A DNA stretch of 64,000 nucleotides, taken from Onchocerca volvulus. Taxonomy: Eukaryota; Nematoda; Chromadorea; Rhabditida; Onchocercidae. The position numbers and the translations under genes are program-made. The notes beneath the pieces are model-generated. The model saw only the letters and a list, made by a program, of their open reading frames with translations. It ran no database searches and had not been told where the DNA came from. Within the stretch, counting starts at the first letter, position 1. The number at the start of each line of letters is the position of its first letter. Positions 38,101 through 50,474 of this stretch are shown one piece after another. The stretch lies in contig HG738140.1 of NCBI GenBank assembly GCA_000499405.2, positions 15,984,564-16,048,563 of the forward strand. The letters are read 5' to 3'.

Positions 38101-41100
38101 TGATTTTATGATTCATTTAAAAAAATTAAAGGTATTATTAATTAATCACTTCCATTTTATCCATCAATCATAGCTGCTTTGAAAAACTGATAGTGTAGTG
38201 TTTTACTGATTCTTTTTCGTTTTTTTTCTTTTTTCTTTGTTCATTTTAATTAATTATTTCGTAAAATGATACGATCAATTGTGACATTGCCGCACAAATG
38301 CAATACGATGAAATGCATGCAATGCAAGTTAACGTGAAGATGTCAGTTGGACGTTACTTTCCTTCATGCAATTTTTTTTCCTTTTTTTTTTTAATTCCGA
38401 AAGTTCTAAACAAGGAAAGTAAACAATCGAAGAAATGAAAAGAGAAGGAATATTGCAACAATTTACACTTTATTCAAGCTCAAATTTACTTGATTTTATC
38501 AATCGAATCATGTGGTATTATCAATTAAGTGAGATAAAGGAAAAAAATGAATATCGTAAAACAGAGTACAAACAAAGGGGTGTTAAGAGTTTGCTCTCAA
38601 CGATAAATGAAAGAGAAAAGGAATTTAAAATTGTTACTATTAGAAAATTCGGAATATTCTATCAAATTTTGTGATATTTTAAGCAATGAATGAATAAATT
38701 TACATCAAATATTTAAAATAATTTTTTTCTTACAGAAGAAAAATGAAAGGAATGATGCTGTTTTATTAGTATTATAATAGCGGTTTCATTTTTTAAATCA
38801 AAATTTAATAAAATGAAGTGCAAATTAATCGATTCGATTTCTCTTATCATAGATTTCAGTGATAACATCACGAAAATATATACTGTTTAGTTTCGTTACA
38901 TATTTACCTATTTCGAACTTCAGCTCCTATAAACAAATATCGATTTAATTTTTTTTATAATACTCATCGTTTATAGTTATTATATAATAAGAACAATTAT
39001 TATGATTATTTTACATCATCTACATTCCAAAGTATTATTTTATTGCTAAATTTGTTCATATATCATTTCTCGAAACAGTGCATGAATGATGATTTTTGAA
39101 TTTCCAAAATTTCAGAAAACTAACAAATTGACAGATGAAAGTTGAATAGGAGGATGTAAAATGATGACAACTAATGAATATGGTTAGAGAGAAATCATTG
39201 ATTGATACGGATGAATAATGATGTCTTAATGATTGATTGTTTTAGAAATCAATGCAAGTGACAGAATATTGTAGAAGATAGGGAAATTTGCTTAGAAATT
39301 AAGTTATTAAATTTCTTTACAGGTAATAATATTATTTGAATATAAAGGTTAATAAATATATCAAACTGGTTATGATAATTAGTTTGAAAAAGATGAAATA
39401 TGAGAATTATCAGAACTCAAATTATCGTAATTTAGAAAAAAAAAAATGCGTCTTTGATATACCTATAAAACTTAATTCGAATTATCTTATGAAAAAAGAA
39501 ACTAATGCTATAAAATACTGCCACACTTCAATTTATCTTGTAATAATCGATTAAAAATTAACAAATAATATCTTAAAATAATTTAGGATAATAAGTTTGA
39601 AACGTTATTTCTTTGACTGTGTTAAGAGTAATAAAGAAAAAATTATTCGAATTTGATTAAAAGCTCTCCTATTTTTCAAACATTGTATCTATGAAATTCA
39701 AAATTTTCTTAAATTATGAAAAATCCTAAGTTAAACTGAAGATTTAAGAAAAATTGAAATATTTGCAATTGCAACTTTTCAGAACAATAAATTCTAACTT
39801 CGTTAAATTCTCTGTTTTTTAATTGTCAAAATATTATATAGTAATAGGTATAATATACAGAACAAAATAGTAATATTAATATCAGAAACAATAAAATTAG
39901 CATTAGAAGATATAATTTTATGGTTTTGCTACAATCTTTTCTTCTTCCATCACATTTTTTAATTCTGCTATAATTTTGACCTTGAGAAACATGAAGAAAA
40001 GGAAATAATAATGGCAAATGCAAACGAAAAATTGATGAAATGAAGAATGAATTAAAAGATAGTGTAGATTCAAAATTTGATGAAATATTTAGTCTAATGG
40101 TTTTTCATGCACAATTTGATATGAAAAAATTTAATTTTCTGCCTAGAAATTTTGAAAGAGAAAGAAGTTTGCAGAAGTTGAATTCCTTGTAAAAATTTAT
40201 AATTTTCAACGACGATACTATCAAAATTTAATTTTCATGCTTTTTAAGATAATATTTGCCTTAAATTTGAAACTGACAATGCTGAGGATACCTTTAAATA
40301 ATAAATGATAATGTTATCGAACAATTCCTATCAAAATTTTCCTTCTCTTTACAACATTAAAATTTCAGTATGTACTTCATTCCGAAAAACTTTAACGATT
40401 ACATAATTTGAATTTTATTAAAATTTAACTAGTTCTTCGTACACTAGTACTATCGTCAACGAAATGTTGCTCCGAGAATAATTAGTATCAAACAAAATTT
40501 ATTATTTTGAACTTTGAATAATTTTATTTTATAAACTTTTGTAATGTAATATTTCGAAATGATTTTTATTTGTAATTTTTTTGATGAAAAGTTTTTTTCT
40601 CGTCAAAATTCTCTGTTAAATTGAAAACAGCAACATTAACTGTTGTTTTCTAACTAAACAAAAAAATAAAATGAAAAGGAAATTATTAATGAAAAACTTT
40701 TAGTTTTTCTTTCTTATTTTTCTTCGCAAATTGATTATGTCTAAAATATAAATACACTTTATAAATGAGTTTTTCTTTTTTTCCTGTCCGTAAATTTTTG
40801 TAGAAGTAAAAACAAAAACGAAATTTTGCCGATTTACTATTTCTTCATGTTGTAATGTTTTATTACACTGTTACAAATAAATTATTAGTTGTGCTAGTTT
40901 TTTTATTTGTTTTTCGTTGTTTATTTTGAAAGTTGTTTTTGTCGTTTTATTCATTCCATGCCACTATTGTTTTTGTCATTTTATTCATTCCATGCTACTT
41001 TGTTTTGACGAAAAAGTGGAAAAAATTCATTCGTTAATTATTAATCGAGGGATTTTTTGAAATTTCAGTAAAACAGAGAAATTGTTCTCAATTTTCTACA

Positions 41101-44100
41101 GATTTTTAAATTATCAAATATTCTGCATTATCAGATGATTATAAGATAGGAAAAAAAAACTAGGAAAAAGATGGAACATTTTGAGGATTGATATTGCTTA
41201 CATCGCTGAAATAAAAAATGAATGGTATTTGAAATTAAGTATGAATCATTTAGGATAACTGGTAAACCTACAAATACTCTAATTTGATTTTCGAAATTCA
41301 GAAGACCCTTTATATGTACTGATAATTTAAAAATCTGTAAGAAATTAAAATAATTTCCTATTTCACTAAAAAAAATTCCCTATTTTTTCTTTATTTTGAT
41401 TATTCCATAAGTTATAATTTATCAAGAACAGAATTAAAAGTCGTCAAAAATTTTCAGACAAATAATTTTATTAATTTTGGAGTTATACACAAGTTTCGTA
41501 ATCAATCTTTTTGAACTTAAATTAGGATTAAAATAAGCTTGTCTTACGATATTCATATTTTATCTAAAAATTATAACTCATGGAATTGTAAAACTGTTAA
41601 AACTTATCTTTAAAATTAAATAAAAACAAGAGATTCTGAATTCCAAAATAAATAGAGATAATTCATGGCAAATAGGAGTAATTTAAATATTAGTGTAAAT
41701 TTCTAACAATCTAAATTTAATTATTTTAAATTAGAATATCATCAAGATAGTTATTTATACAGAATATAAAAATTTTCTACAGCATAAGTCAGATTTAACC
41801 ATTCTTTAATTCATCCTACTCATAGAATGCATGTCATATGTATTTCTTGCCCAACATTTGCAGGTTTAACAAGTACTATCATAAATCAATTGAATTTTAT
41901 TGTCAATTAAAAAGTAGAGAATTATTAACAAACTTTAGTTATTGACATTGTACAATTGCACGATTAATTATTGTCAAATATATGCTAATTAAAAGTGAAG
42001 TATTAACCTGTCGAGATTGAAAATTGATTAGTTCGTTATTTGGAAAGAAAAAATAAAATTGAAGAATGGATAGTTACTTATCATATCAGTTTTTTTTCTG
42101 ATGCTTAAAGGGCAGGCATCTCTCAGTGCATCCAATTTTAAATAAACAACCTTATATGACCACTGTAATAAAAATATAGTATGATAAGATTGATTTTTTC
42201 TAACAAAGGAAATGTATATTATAATGCTTTAAAATGAATAATATTATTGCTTAATTGGCATTATTAAAAAATGGAATAGATAATATAAAACAGATATTAG
42301 AATATCGCCAGAGAAATTAATCTATCACAGGCACATAAATATAATTTACAGTTAAAATTATCATTAAGCTATATAATTAGCAGATATTATGCATTTTGAA
42401 AAAGCAGAATTTAGAGCGGTGTGAATAAAAATTTAAAATTAGTAACTGATAATTAATAAATAGTGGTGCGGTAATGATGTCATTGCTAATTAAATGCGGC
42501 TGCTATTATTGATATGGTATCATATGTTGATATGATCGAATTATCTAACATCATACTAGATGATATTATTGGATGACGAATGATAAAGGAATGATAAAAT
42601 GATTAGTTTTATTGCTTAATCTTGTATTAATCATCCAAATATTATTTCAGATTTCCAAACAATCAGATCAACCAGTAGTGGTGATTGTCGTTCGATTGAT
42701 CCATTAGCTAAAAACTTAGCCGAAGACATGATTAAAAATGGCCTTATTGAATCAGCTGAGGATATTTCTAGCAGAAGATTGTTATCAATCGATGACGTTA
42801 CTAAAGCTGTTGGTACGGGTTGTGTACCAATGGTAATTGAAATTTAAAAATTCGGTTTTTGAGTTTCAAACTTGAATTTCAATTTAGAAACCGTTAAATA
42901 AATTTGCATTTTAGCTCACTGACACTGATTGTGCACGCTCGTTGTGTTATCATTTGATGTATCGGAGTTTTGATGGTGTTTGCAATAATCTAAGAAAACC
43001 ACTTCTCGGTGCTGCCTTTAGACCATATTTCAGGTAGATTATAATTAATTACTCATTTTTGTGGTTTATTTCGAACTTTTTTACTAAATCCAGGATTATG
43101 CAAACTTTTATATACAACATTTGTTAATTATTTGGATGAAAAAAATATATCGCTTGCATTACAATGCATTGCATTGCATTGTATGAGCAAAACATAATCT
43201 TTAAATTTCGTAAGGCTTAAAATTATGGCAAATTAACTTTTGATAGTTTCGAAATTCGAATTAAAATTTGAATTACTTTTCAAGAAAAAAGATCTATTCT
43301 GTATAGGAGTGAATCAATTAAAGTTTCGGAAATAGTAAAGGATTTTCTCTTTGAAATACTAAATTTTAAATTTTATTTCATTAACAGATTTCCTCATATC
43401 ATTCTAATTTTGCAACAATTTGTAGGCATCTACCGGCTGAATACGATGACAAAATATCGGAACCTGTTTGTAAGTTTTCGTCTTTTTTCATGTTGTTAGC
43501 TGATATTTATTATCCGTGATTCTGAGATAATCGTGACTATAGATTTAATCATTATTCCAAACGCAAAATCAAAATTAAGTGATTTTATTTCATTTCCTTA
43601 TCCATTTTGTTTTTCTGTTCATTCTTCTCTCTTTTTTCACTTATTTTTCAAGGTATCATTATTTCGTCATTTTGCAGGTTTTTTACAACAAATATTCAAG
43701 AAATTCTAAAAAAAAAAAAAAAAAATGTTTCAGACCGGACAAATTTCCGCTATTTTAAATAAAGTTTAACTGAATTTTCAAAATTGGAAAGATAAAATTT
43801 AACTAATGACATCATGGATAATTTACTGATTCATTAAATCATAATATTATGATATTTCGTGTATTGAGAATAATAATTGTGAGATGGAAACATATTTAAA
43901 TAGTATATCGAATTAAAAAATAAGTGACATTAATTTGAACGAGTAATCATTCCAGCTTCTTTTTTATTTTTTAATTTTTATCTCTAACTAATTTTTTATT
44001 TTTTAACTTATTTTTTTCAAACTATTTTTAAGTTTCTCTTTTTTTTTTAAAATCAATTAAGAACTATAAGATTCAAAAACGGACATGCTTGGTTTATGGA

Positions 44101-46039
44101 AACAGTTAATTTTATTCATCGCATTATTCAACGCAAAAAAAAGAAAATTTCAGTTATAAAATTATATTTGCTTCATCATAAGTAAACAAAATAACAATAA
44201 ATTAACTGTTTCCATAAACCAAAATAACAATAACAACAAAAAAAAGAAAAAAATCAGGATGAGAAATTACAAATATTTTTCTTTTTTTGAATCATATTTT
44301 AAAATTTGAAATTTTATCTATTTCTTTGAAAAAAAAATAATTTTAATAAAAATTAATTTCAAGAAAAGTGAAAGTAATTTTGAAAATTTGAAAAAAATAA
44401 TTTTTAGCTTCATTACGACGTACACGGCCAACAGCGCGTGAAGTGTCACGAAAGTTATTGTCCAGTTCGCAAAGTGTCGAACATGACAAATATAATGCGT
44501 TAGTGATGCAGTTCGGACAATTCATGTCACACGACATTGCCAAAACAACCTTGCAACCGTCAGCCAAGTGCGTGTCCTGTGATCCGGTGCCATCCGTCTG
44601 CATGCCCGTGCCAATTTCGGAAATGGACAACAATCAGTCGTACGGCTTTACTCTACATTTTTATTTAATTTACATGATGCTTAATGATACTGAGTAATGA
44701 ATGATATGTGAATGAAATGGATGCAAAAATTCATCACAAATAATGAAAAATGATTTTTTTTTTTTTCACAATTTTGTATTCTGAGTAATATTCTGCAATA
44801 ATTCGCTAGATATATTTCAAATTGATGAGCTTGAAAAATGTTTCTTAGATATATATTCCGAACTGATGAGATCCTACATCGATGCGATTGAAAGATTTTC
44901 TTTTGATATATGCCGAACTGCTAAGGCTAAGCGATATTTTTAGATAACCCGAATTTATAGGATTCAAACATGATGGTACTTCTACGTTAGAATATCTTTA
45001 TACTTTAATATTACGAGGAATTTCCTACAATGAAAAGTATTCTTTAGTTATATCTCGAACTGATAAGAATGCTAAGATATCCCTTATTCACCGGTGGATT
45101 AAAGCAATCATAAATATTCAATTCTAATAAAAGCAAAAAACGAAGGAAAAAAATGATAAAAGTATTTATATCATTTGTTCATCAATACTTTTATTAATTT
45201 TCCAATAATTTTTGTCAATTTTCTTAGTGCAATTGATGGATATAGTTTGAAATTAAGCAAAAAAAGTAAAAGAACACGGAAATTTCCTTAAGTCAATACT
45301 AATTCATTAATGCACAACAAATTCACTTTTTTAATCTTCAAAATTTTAAATAAAAAAAAAACAAGAAAATGAAGTAAAAAGATAAAGAAATGCTTTAAAT
45401 TGTTTAAAAATGAGAAAATAAATGATATCAATAAGAACCATAAAAACAAAAATAAATATGTTCATCGCTTCTAGAATGATGCATTTTCTTGCAATCTACA
45501 ATAACAGAAAAATTTTCATTTTGGAAAAAAATAAATTTACTCCATTTTCTACTGCATCTATATGATTACCGCCTTCTAAAAACAAAGAAAACATTTGACA
45601 CGAAATTACAAAATAATCTAAGTGATATAATTACTATTACAATAAGTTTCTACCATTTATGAAATTGTAACATTCAAAATGAAACAGTTCATAAAATTTC
45701 ATTAATTATATGAAGCTAGATAAAATTTTGATCATTTAGCTAATAAAATCTCAAGCTATTTAAAAAAAATGTTATCACTATCGTATAATTTTAAAACTGA
45801 TTTTTTTTTATCTTTTCTGTTATTAAATTTTCTAGTTGGGATTTTGAAACATTTATTTTTTCAAATACTTAACAGAAGCAAAAAATTATTGAAATACCAA
45901 ATAATATTATGATAATGAAAAATTCATAAAAAAACAGAAAAATAACTTCTGCTATCGATTTTTTTCCGATTGTTTTCGTTTTTTATCACGATAGTTATTA
46001 TTATAAATATATTTGCATTTATCACTCTTTTAGTCATTC

Positions 46040-46105
<66 letters not shown>

Positions 46106-49100
46106 TATAATAAATTATAAAAAAAATTAATAAATTATAAATTATTATTATTATTATTATTAATTATTATTATCATTATCATTATTGTTATTATTATTAT
46201 TAAAATTTTCAATAAGACGTGACGATTAATTTGCAGCTTTAAACAACGACGTTGCTTGAAAATTTCACGGTCTGCGCCGATCTGTGGTACTGGTCGAAAC
46301 GGCGTGCCACGTGAACAACTGAACGAGAATACAGCATTCATTGATGCTTCTCCGTTGTATGGATCATCCTTCAAAGATCTTCACAAGTTCCGCCAAGCAA
46401 GGACCGGTTTCCTGCGAATGAACAAGTTTAATAATCAAATGGTTGGTTTCAATCAAGAAATAATTGCAGATTTGACCTTTCAACCGACTAAATTTTTGTA
46501 ATTGTTCAAAAAAATAAGGGAGAAGGGGGAAAAATGAAATTAGTTAACAATTATATGAAGTGATTAGTTACTAAATTAGCCGGTAGATAAATTTAACAAA
46601 ATTGCTGATTCTGACAAAAAAAAGAATTTGTAATGATGCAACTTTTTGATATTCAAGATTTTATTTTTAATTTTATTACTTTATTTTAATAGCAATTAAA
46701 AAGAGGAAAAAATGGTGATGATAATATATATATCATTCAATTTTTTGTCAAATAAGATGATAGAATTTGTTGAAATTATGATAAAATATTATGATAAAAA
46801 TTAATTTATGGTGATGATAAAATCATTTCGTAGGTATTACCTTTTGATCAGTCCAAATGTAGTTCGCCACAAAAATGTTCGGCAACATTTACCGCAGGTG
46901 ATATTCGTGTCAATTTATTTATCGGCTTATCAGCTGTTCATATTTTATTCACAAGAGAACATAACAGGTAAATTATTACTATTTTAATAAATTTTTGTTT
47001 TATTAACTTTTGTTCAGTTCTGTTCTTCTTCATGAATATTTTACTAACTATTATGGAAATTGTATGCTGTAAAATATGAAGCATAATTAGTTAATCAATT
47101 ATTGATACAATCAAATTTGTCATTCATTTATTTCGAATCATCAAAGAATGATTTTTTACTTGTCATTAAAATTTTCTTAATCAAATTTTACCTATTTCAA
47201 TTGAAAAAAGAAAAATAATTTAAGCCTCATTTAATATTTGAAATCAACATATTCGTCGTAGATGGTATTATTTTTCTAATTGATTGTAGTGTTAAATAAA
47301 AGTTTAAATTTTGCTTTTCCTTTTTTGTTTTTTCAGGATAGCATCAGTTTTGCAAAACTTGAATCCAAATTGGTCTGGTGATCGCTTATTCCAGGAAACG
47401 CGAAAAATTGTAGGCGCTGAAGTGCAAGCAATAACTTATAAAGAATTTTTACCCAAAATTCTGGGAAATGCGATGGATAAACATATTGGTCCTTACAAAG
47501 GATACGATCCAAGCATTGATCCTACCGTTTCCAACGTGTTCACTACATCAGCTTATCGGTTTGGACATGGAATGTTACAGGTTTGTTGCAAAATCTAAAT
47601 CAAAAAACTGCATTAAATCATCTTATCGATATTTCCTACTTTTTCGTTAAAATTAATTTTGATGCTAGTCAGTACATATTGTACGTGAATTTTTCTATTC
47701 TGTATGAAAATATTAATTAAAATTACAGATGCACTTCAAGTATTATTACAACTTTTATTTACTACATTCCTTAACATCTTATTTATTTTTCCTGTATTTT
47801 AGGAATTTTATCAGCGATTAGACTTTTCTGGAAGTAATATTACTCATGGAGGATTTGCATTTGGCGATGGCATTTTCAAATCAGGCAAAATTTTATTTGA
47901 AGGTGGAATTGATCCAATTATACGAGGTTTCATGATGACAGCTGTAAAACGACCTCATCGAATGAGTAAATCAATCACTGAAAAAATGTTTGGCAGGTAA
48001 AACGACAGAATTATTTATTTTAGAATAACAAAATTATCATTAATCATTTCCTGATCATTTCAATTCTTATTTATTATGTGTCAGATGAATTTTTTTAATC
48101 AAAAAAGAAGGAAATTAATAACATTTATCATCAAGTACCGATCTTGGATCCGTTAATATTCAACGTGGACGTGATCATGGATTACCATCGTATAACAAAT
48201 GGAGGCATTTTTGTGGATTGTCACTAGCTAATGATTTTGAAGATGTGAAAAATGAAATTCTCGATGGAAATATACGTATTGGTTTATCGAAAACTTATCC
48301 AACACTTGGTAAATTGCATCATTTCTTTTTTTTTTTTTTTATTTTTTTGCTCAACTACATCTTTTGCCTTACTCAATAATTCATTAATGAAACCAATTTC
48401 GCTTGATTTATTAAATAAATCAAATGCGATGTTAATATATTCATTAATAACAACTGGAACCGGCGTGTCACAATTAGCTAACTCACATACCGGCGCAATG
48501 GACCAGGCTTGGGTGTAAATAAAGTTCTATTATTTTATCATATTCTTCACCTTATTGATTATTAAATTAATTGAATAAATTGATAGATTATTTACTCAAT
48601 ACTAGATATATTTTTTAATAGCATGGAATTTGAATCAGATACTTTTTCATTTTCATGTGATCTGTTAATTTTATATTCATTTTATGTTGATATTCGAAAA
48701 AATTAATTTGAAACATTTTTAATCTAATTAATGTTTGTCGTGAAAATATTTTTTGCGAATGTGACAATTCCTTTTAGAAAAAGGTATTTATTAAATAGGG
48801 AGCAATTACGAACCAACAATTATTCAAATGTATCCAAGTGGTTAATCACTGTGTTTCTTTCCTTGGTTATTCGTAAAACAGAAGATTTCTTGTCCCTTTT
48901 GCTGATTGTTTTGTTGATTGGAATCGAATTGCTGGGGTCGTTGTATAATAATGTCGGTAGAAATCCCTTTTAGAGGACTGTTGTAATAACGCAGGTGCTT
49001 GCTGGCTGATCGTGGAATAAGAATATATTTCTGCTCCAAATCCGATCCTTACATATCCACTCGGAATCCCTCCTTCTTTCCTGATCTCCAATTTGGCGCC

Positions 49101-50418
49101 TCAGGGTCTCGCTTTGTTTAACTGTTAGTTGGAGCGTTTGGCGGGAAACATGTTTACCCTAATATTATCGGCCTGTTGGTACATTTGAAATTAGCACTTC
49201 ATGACCTTTAACACCCCTTGTTTATATCAAATTTCGGATTTTTCCGACAATGTTATCTGCTGATAAAATATACATATGATCGAATTTTTAAAAGAGATTT
49301 TGATCTCATTAGATTTCTACTAATTAATATTTTAACAACAAAGAGCAATGCCTATTCCTTCAGCGAGTCTTTATAATTTTCTCATTTATCTTTCCAAGTT
49401 TCATCTTCTTCAATCCGACTCTTTGTGTATAACTGTTCGTTATACCAAATTTTTGGTTAACCTCGACTTTTAATACTATCCCTCCTCTTTTTCTTTTATC
49501 AATTATTCTTATCATATATTTTGAAGCTTTCTTTTTTAAATCTTTTACTTCTTCATCTTCTGACCACTGATATTTTAAAAATTATGAGGTATTATCTTTG
49601 CTTACTTATGTTGACTATCTTTCCTTCTTTTTTAGAAAGGAATGGAAATTTGCCAATTTTTCAATTTCATTGAATTCATCAGAAATTATTTTAAGAAAAA
49701 AAAAAAAAGCTAAGAAATTGACCGTATTTATCACAGATGATGTCGATTTATATATTGGTTCGATGGTGGAAGATCCAGTTATCGGTGGATTAGTTGGTAC
49801 AACATTAGCTTGCTTAATTGGTGATCAGTTTAAGAGACTGCGTGATGGTGATAGGTAATATAAATTTAAGACTTTACTTATGTATTAAAAACGAAAATGA
49901 AATTTATGTAATTCATTTAATAGTAGAAAGTTTTTATAAATAAGTGTTTTTACTGTATATATAAATATATTAAAAGTTATAAGGAAGAGTGTTTGAAAAC
50001 TTTTGATTTCTTTATTATTATTACTAATATTCATCTAAATTTTTGATTTGATTTTTTTAATTTAATTTTTTATTTTTTGAAAAAAAGAAATTAGAGTTAA
50101 AATGCTAAAATTTGGGATTTCTTTTAAAATTTATACAATGTTTATATAGTTTACGTATTTAATTTGAACAGTTCATTCAATTTTTCCAACATTCTTATCA
50201 TCTTCCTTTTCTTATGTTTTAGATTTTACTACGAACGTCCAGGCATTTTCACCAATGTTCAGTTGGCGGAACTTCAAAAGGTAACATTGGCCCGCATAAT
50301 TTGCGATAATGGAGATCATTTTGAAACCATTTCACAAGATGCTTTTTTGATACCACAAAGACATCTCACACCATGCTCAGCAATTCCTCGAATTGATTTA
50401 ACGAAATGGCGCGAATAA
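32166..50418 (+). CDS. Secreted animal haem peroxidase with one N-terminal ShKT domain, complete
   Basis: Thirteen exons: 32166-32220, 33678-33857, 42651-42832, 42915-43033, 43426-43469, 44408-44639, 46237-46441, 46834-46967, 47337-47580, 47803-47996, 48136-48308, 49737-49854, 50223-50418. They total 2076 nt (691 aa) and all phases agree. Order: signal peptide (about 1-18, LQFILLFLT); ShKT domain (about 34-73, [10 protein letters not shown]...CQLACNTC); peroxidase domain from about 190. Seen: distal pocket Gln231/His235 ([12 protein letters not shown]), Arg364 (AGDIRVNL), [24 protein letters not shown], proximal His461 (AYRFGHGM), GGIDPIIRG and [15 protein letters not shown]. The two residues that form haem ester bonds in mammalian peroxidases are Ser234 and Leu367 here. 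The family includes C. elegans MLT-7 and SKPO-1, which act in cuticle cross-linking and epidermal oxidant biology; one-to-one orthology is not decided. Introns carry repeats and foldbacks. Confidence 0.96.
33911..33982. repeat. 72 nt near-perfect hairpin
   Basis: Left arm 33911-33943 and right arm 33951-33982 pair at 29 positions with one small internal loop; the terminal loop is TAACTCC. Inner stem ATAATGCATTGTTTT / AAAACAATGCATTAT. The dimensions match a pre-miRNA, but a small foldback transposon is equally possible. Confidence 0.85.
35774..35884. repeat. Inverted repeat, 23 bp arms
   Basis: CAAAACACACACACATATTCAA-type arm and ATTGAATATGTGCGTGTATT-type arm, two mismatches, loop of about 65 nt. 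Confidence 0.8.
35944..36068. repeat. Inverted repeat, 16 bp perfect core
   Basis: TACTGATGATATAATT at 35944 and AATTATATCATCAGTA ending near 36067, with imperfect extension into the AT-rich inner flanks. Confidence 0.8.
40933..41006. repeat. Tandem duplication, ~34 bp unit
   Basis: Two adjacent copies of TTTTTGTCRTTTTATTCATTCCATGCYACT, differing at a few bases. Confidence 0.8.
44089..44222. repeat. Inverted repeat in peroxidase intron 5
   Basis: TTGGTTTATGGAAACAGTTA (from 44089) and TAACTGTTTCCATAAACCAA (ending 44222) are exact inverse copies about 90 nt apart; pairing extends a few bases inward with one bulge. Confidence 0.88.
46046..46200. repeat. (AAT)n ... (ATT)n microsatellite with inverted symmetry
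   Basis: A run of about 19 AAT units is followed by AT-rich spacer and ATT units, so the tract can fold on itself. It ends about 35 nt before the exon 7 acceptor. Confidence 0.9.
48830..49265. repeat. TE-derived insertion in peroxidase intron 11
   Basis: A GC-richer block in the AT-rich intron. It shares CCTTCTTTCCTGATCTCCAA and TTTGGCGGGAAACATGTTTA with the Helitron flank at 22676-22790. No coding frame of note. Confidence 0.5.
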
Positions 50419-50464
50419 CAGGATGAATTTAAAAATATGAAAGCAACGAATGAAAAAAGGAGAA

Positions 50465-50470
50465 AATAAA
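50465..50470 (+). promoter_or_regulatory. Candidate polyadenylation signal of the peroxidase gene
   Basis: AATAAA 46 nt after the stop codon, in the right place for a short nematode 3' UTR. Confidence 0.5.
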
Positions 50471-50474
50471 TAGC

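Larger units (their letters stand above)
33858..42650 (+). other. Peroxidase intron 2 (8.8 kb)
   Basis: AT-rich, with a 72 nt hairpin near its 5' end (33911-33982), two further inverted repeats (35774-35884, 35944-36068) and a short tandem duplication (about 40933-41006). Open stretches at 38435-38674 and 39336-39554 have noise-like Lys/Ile/Asn-rich composition. Confidence 0.75.

Noticed and set aside
38435..38674. 79-codon open frame within peroxidase intron 2
   Set aside because: Noise-like composition, no acceptor or donor fit with the peroxidase phases.
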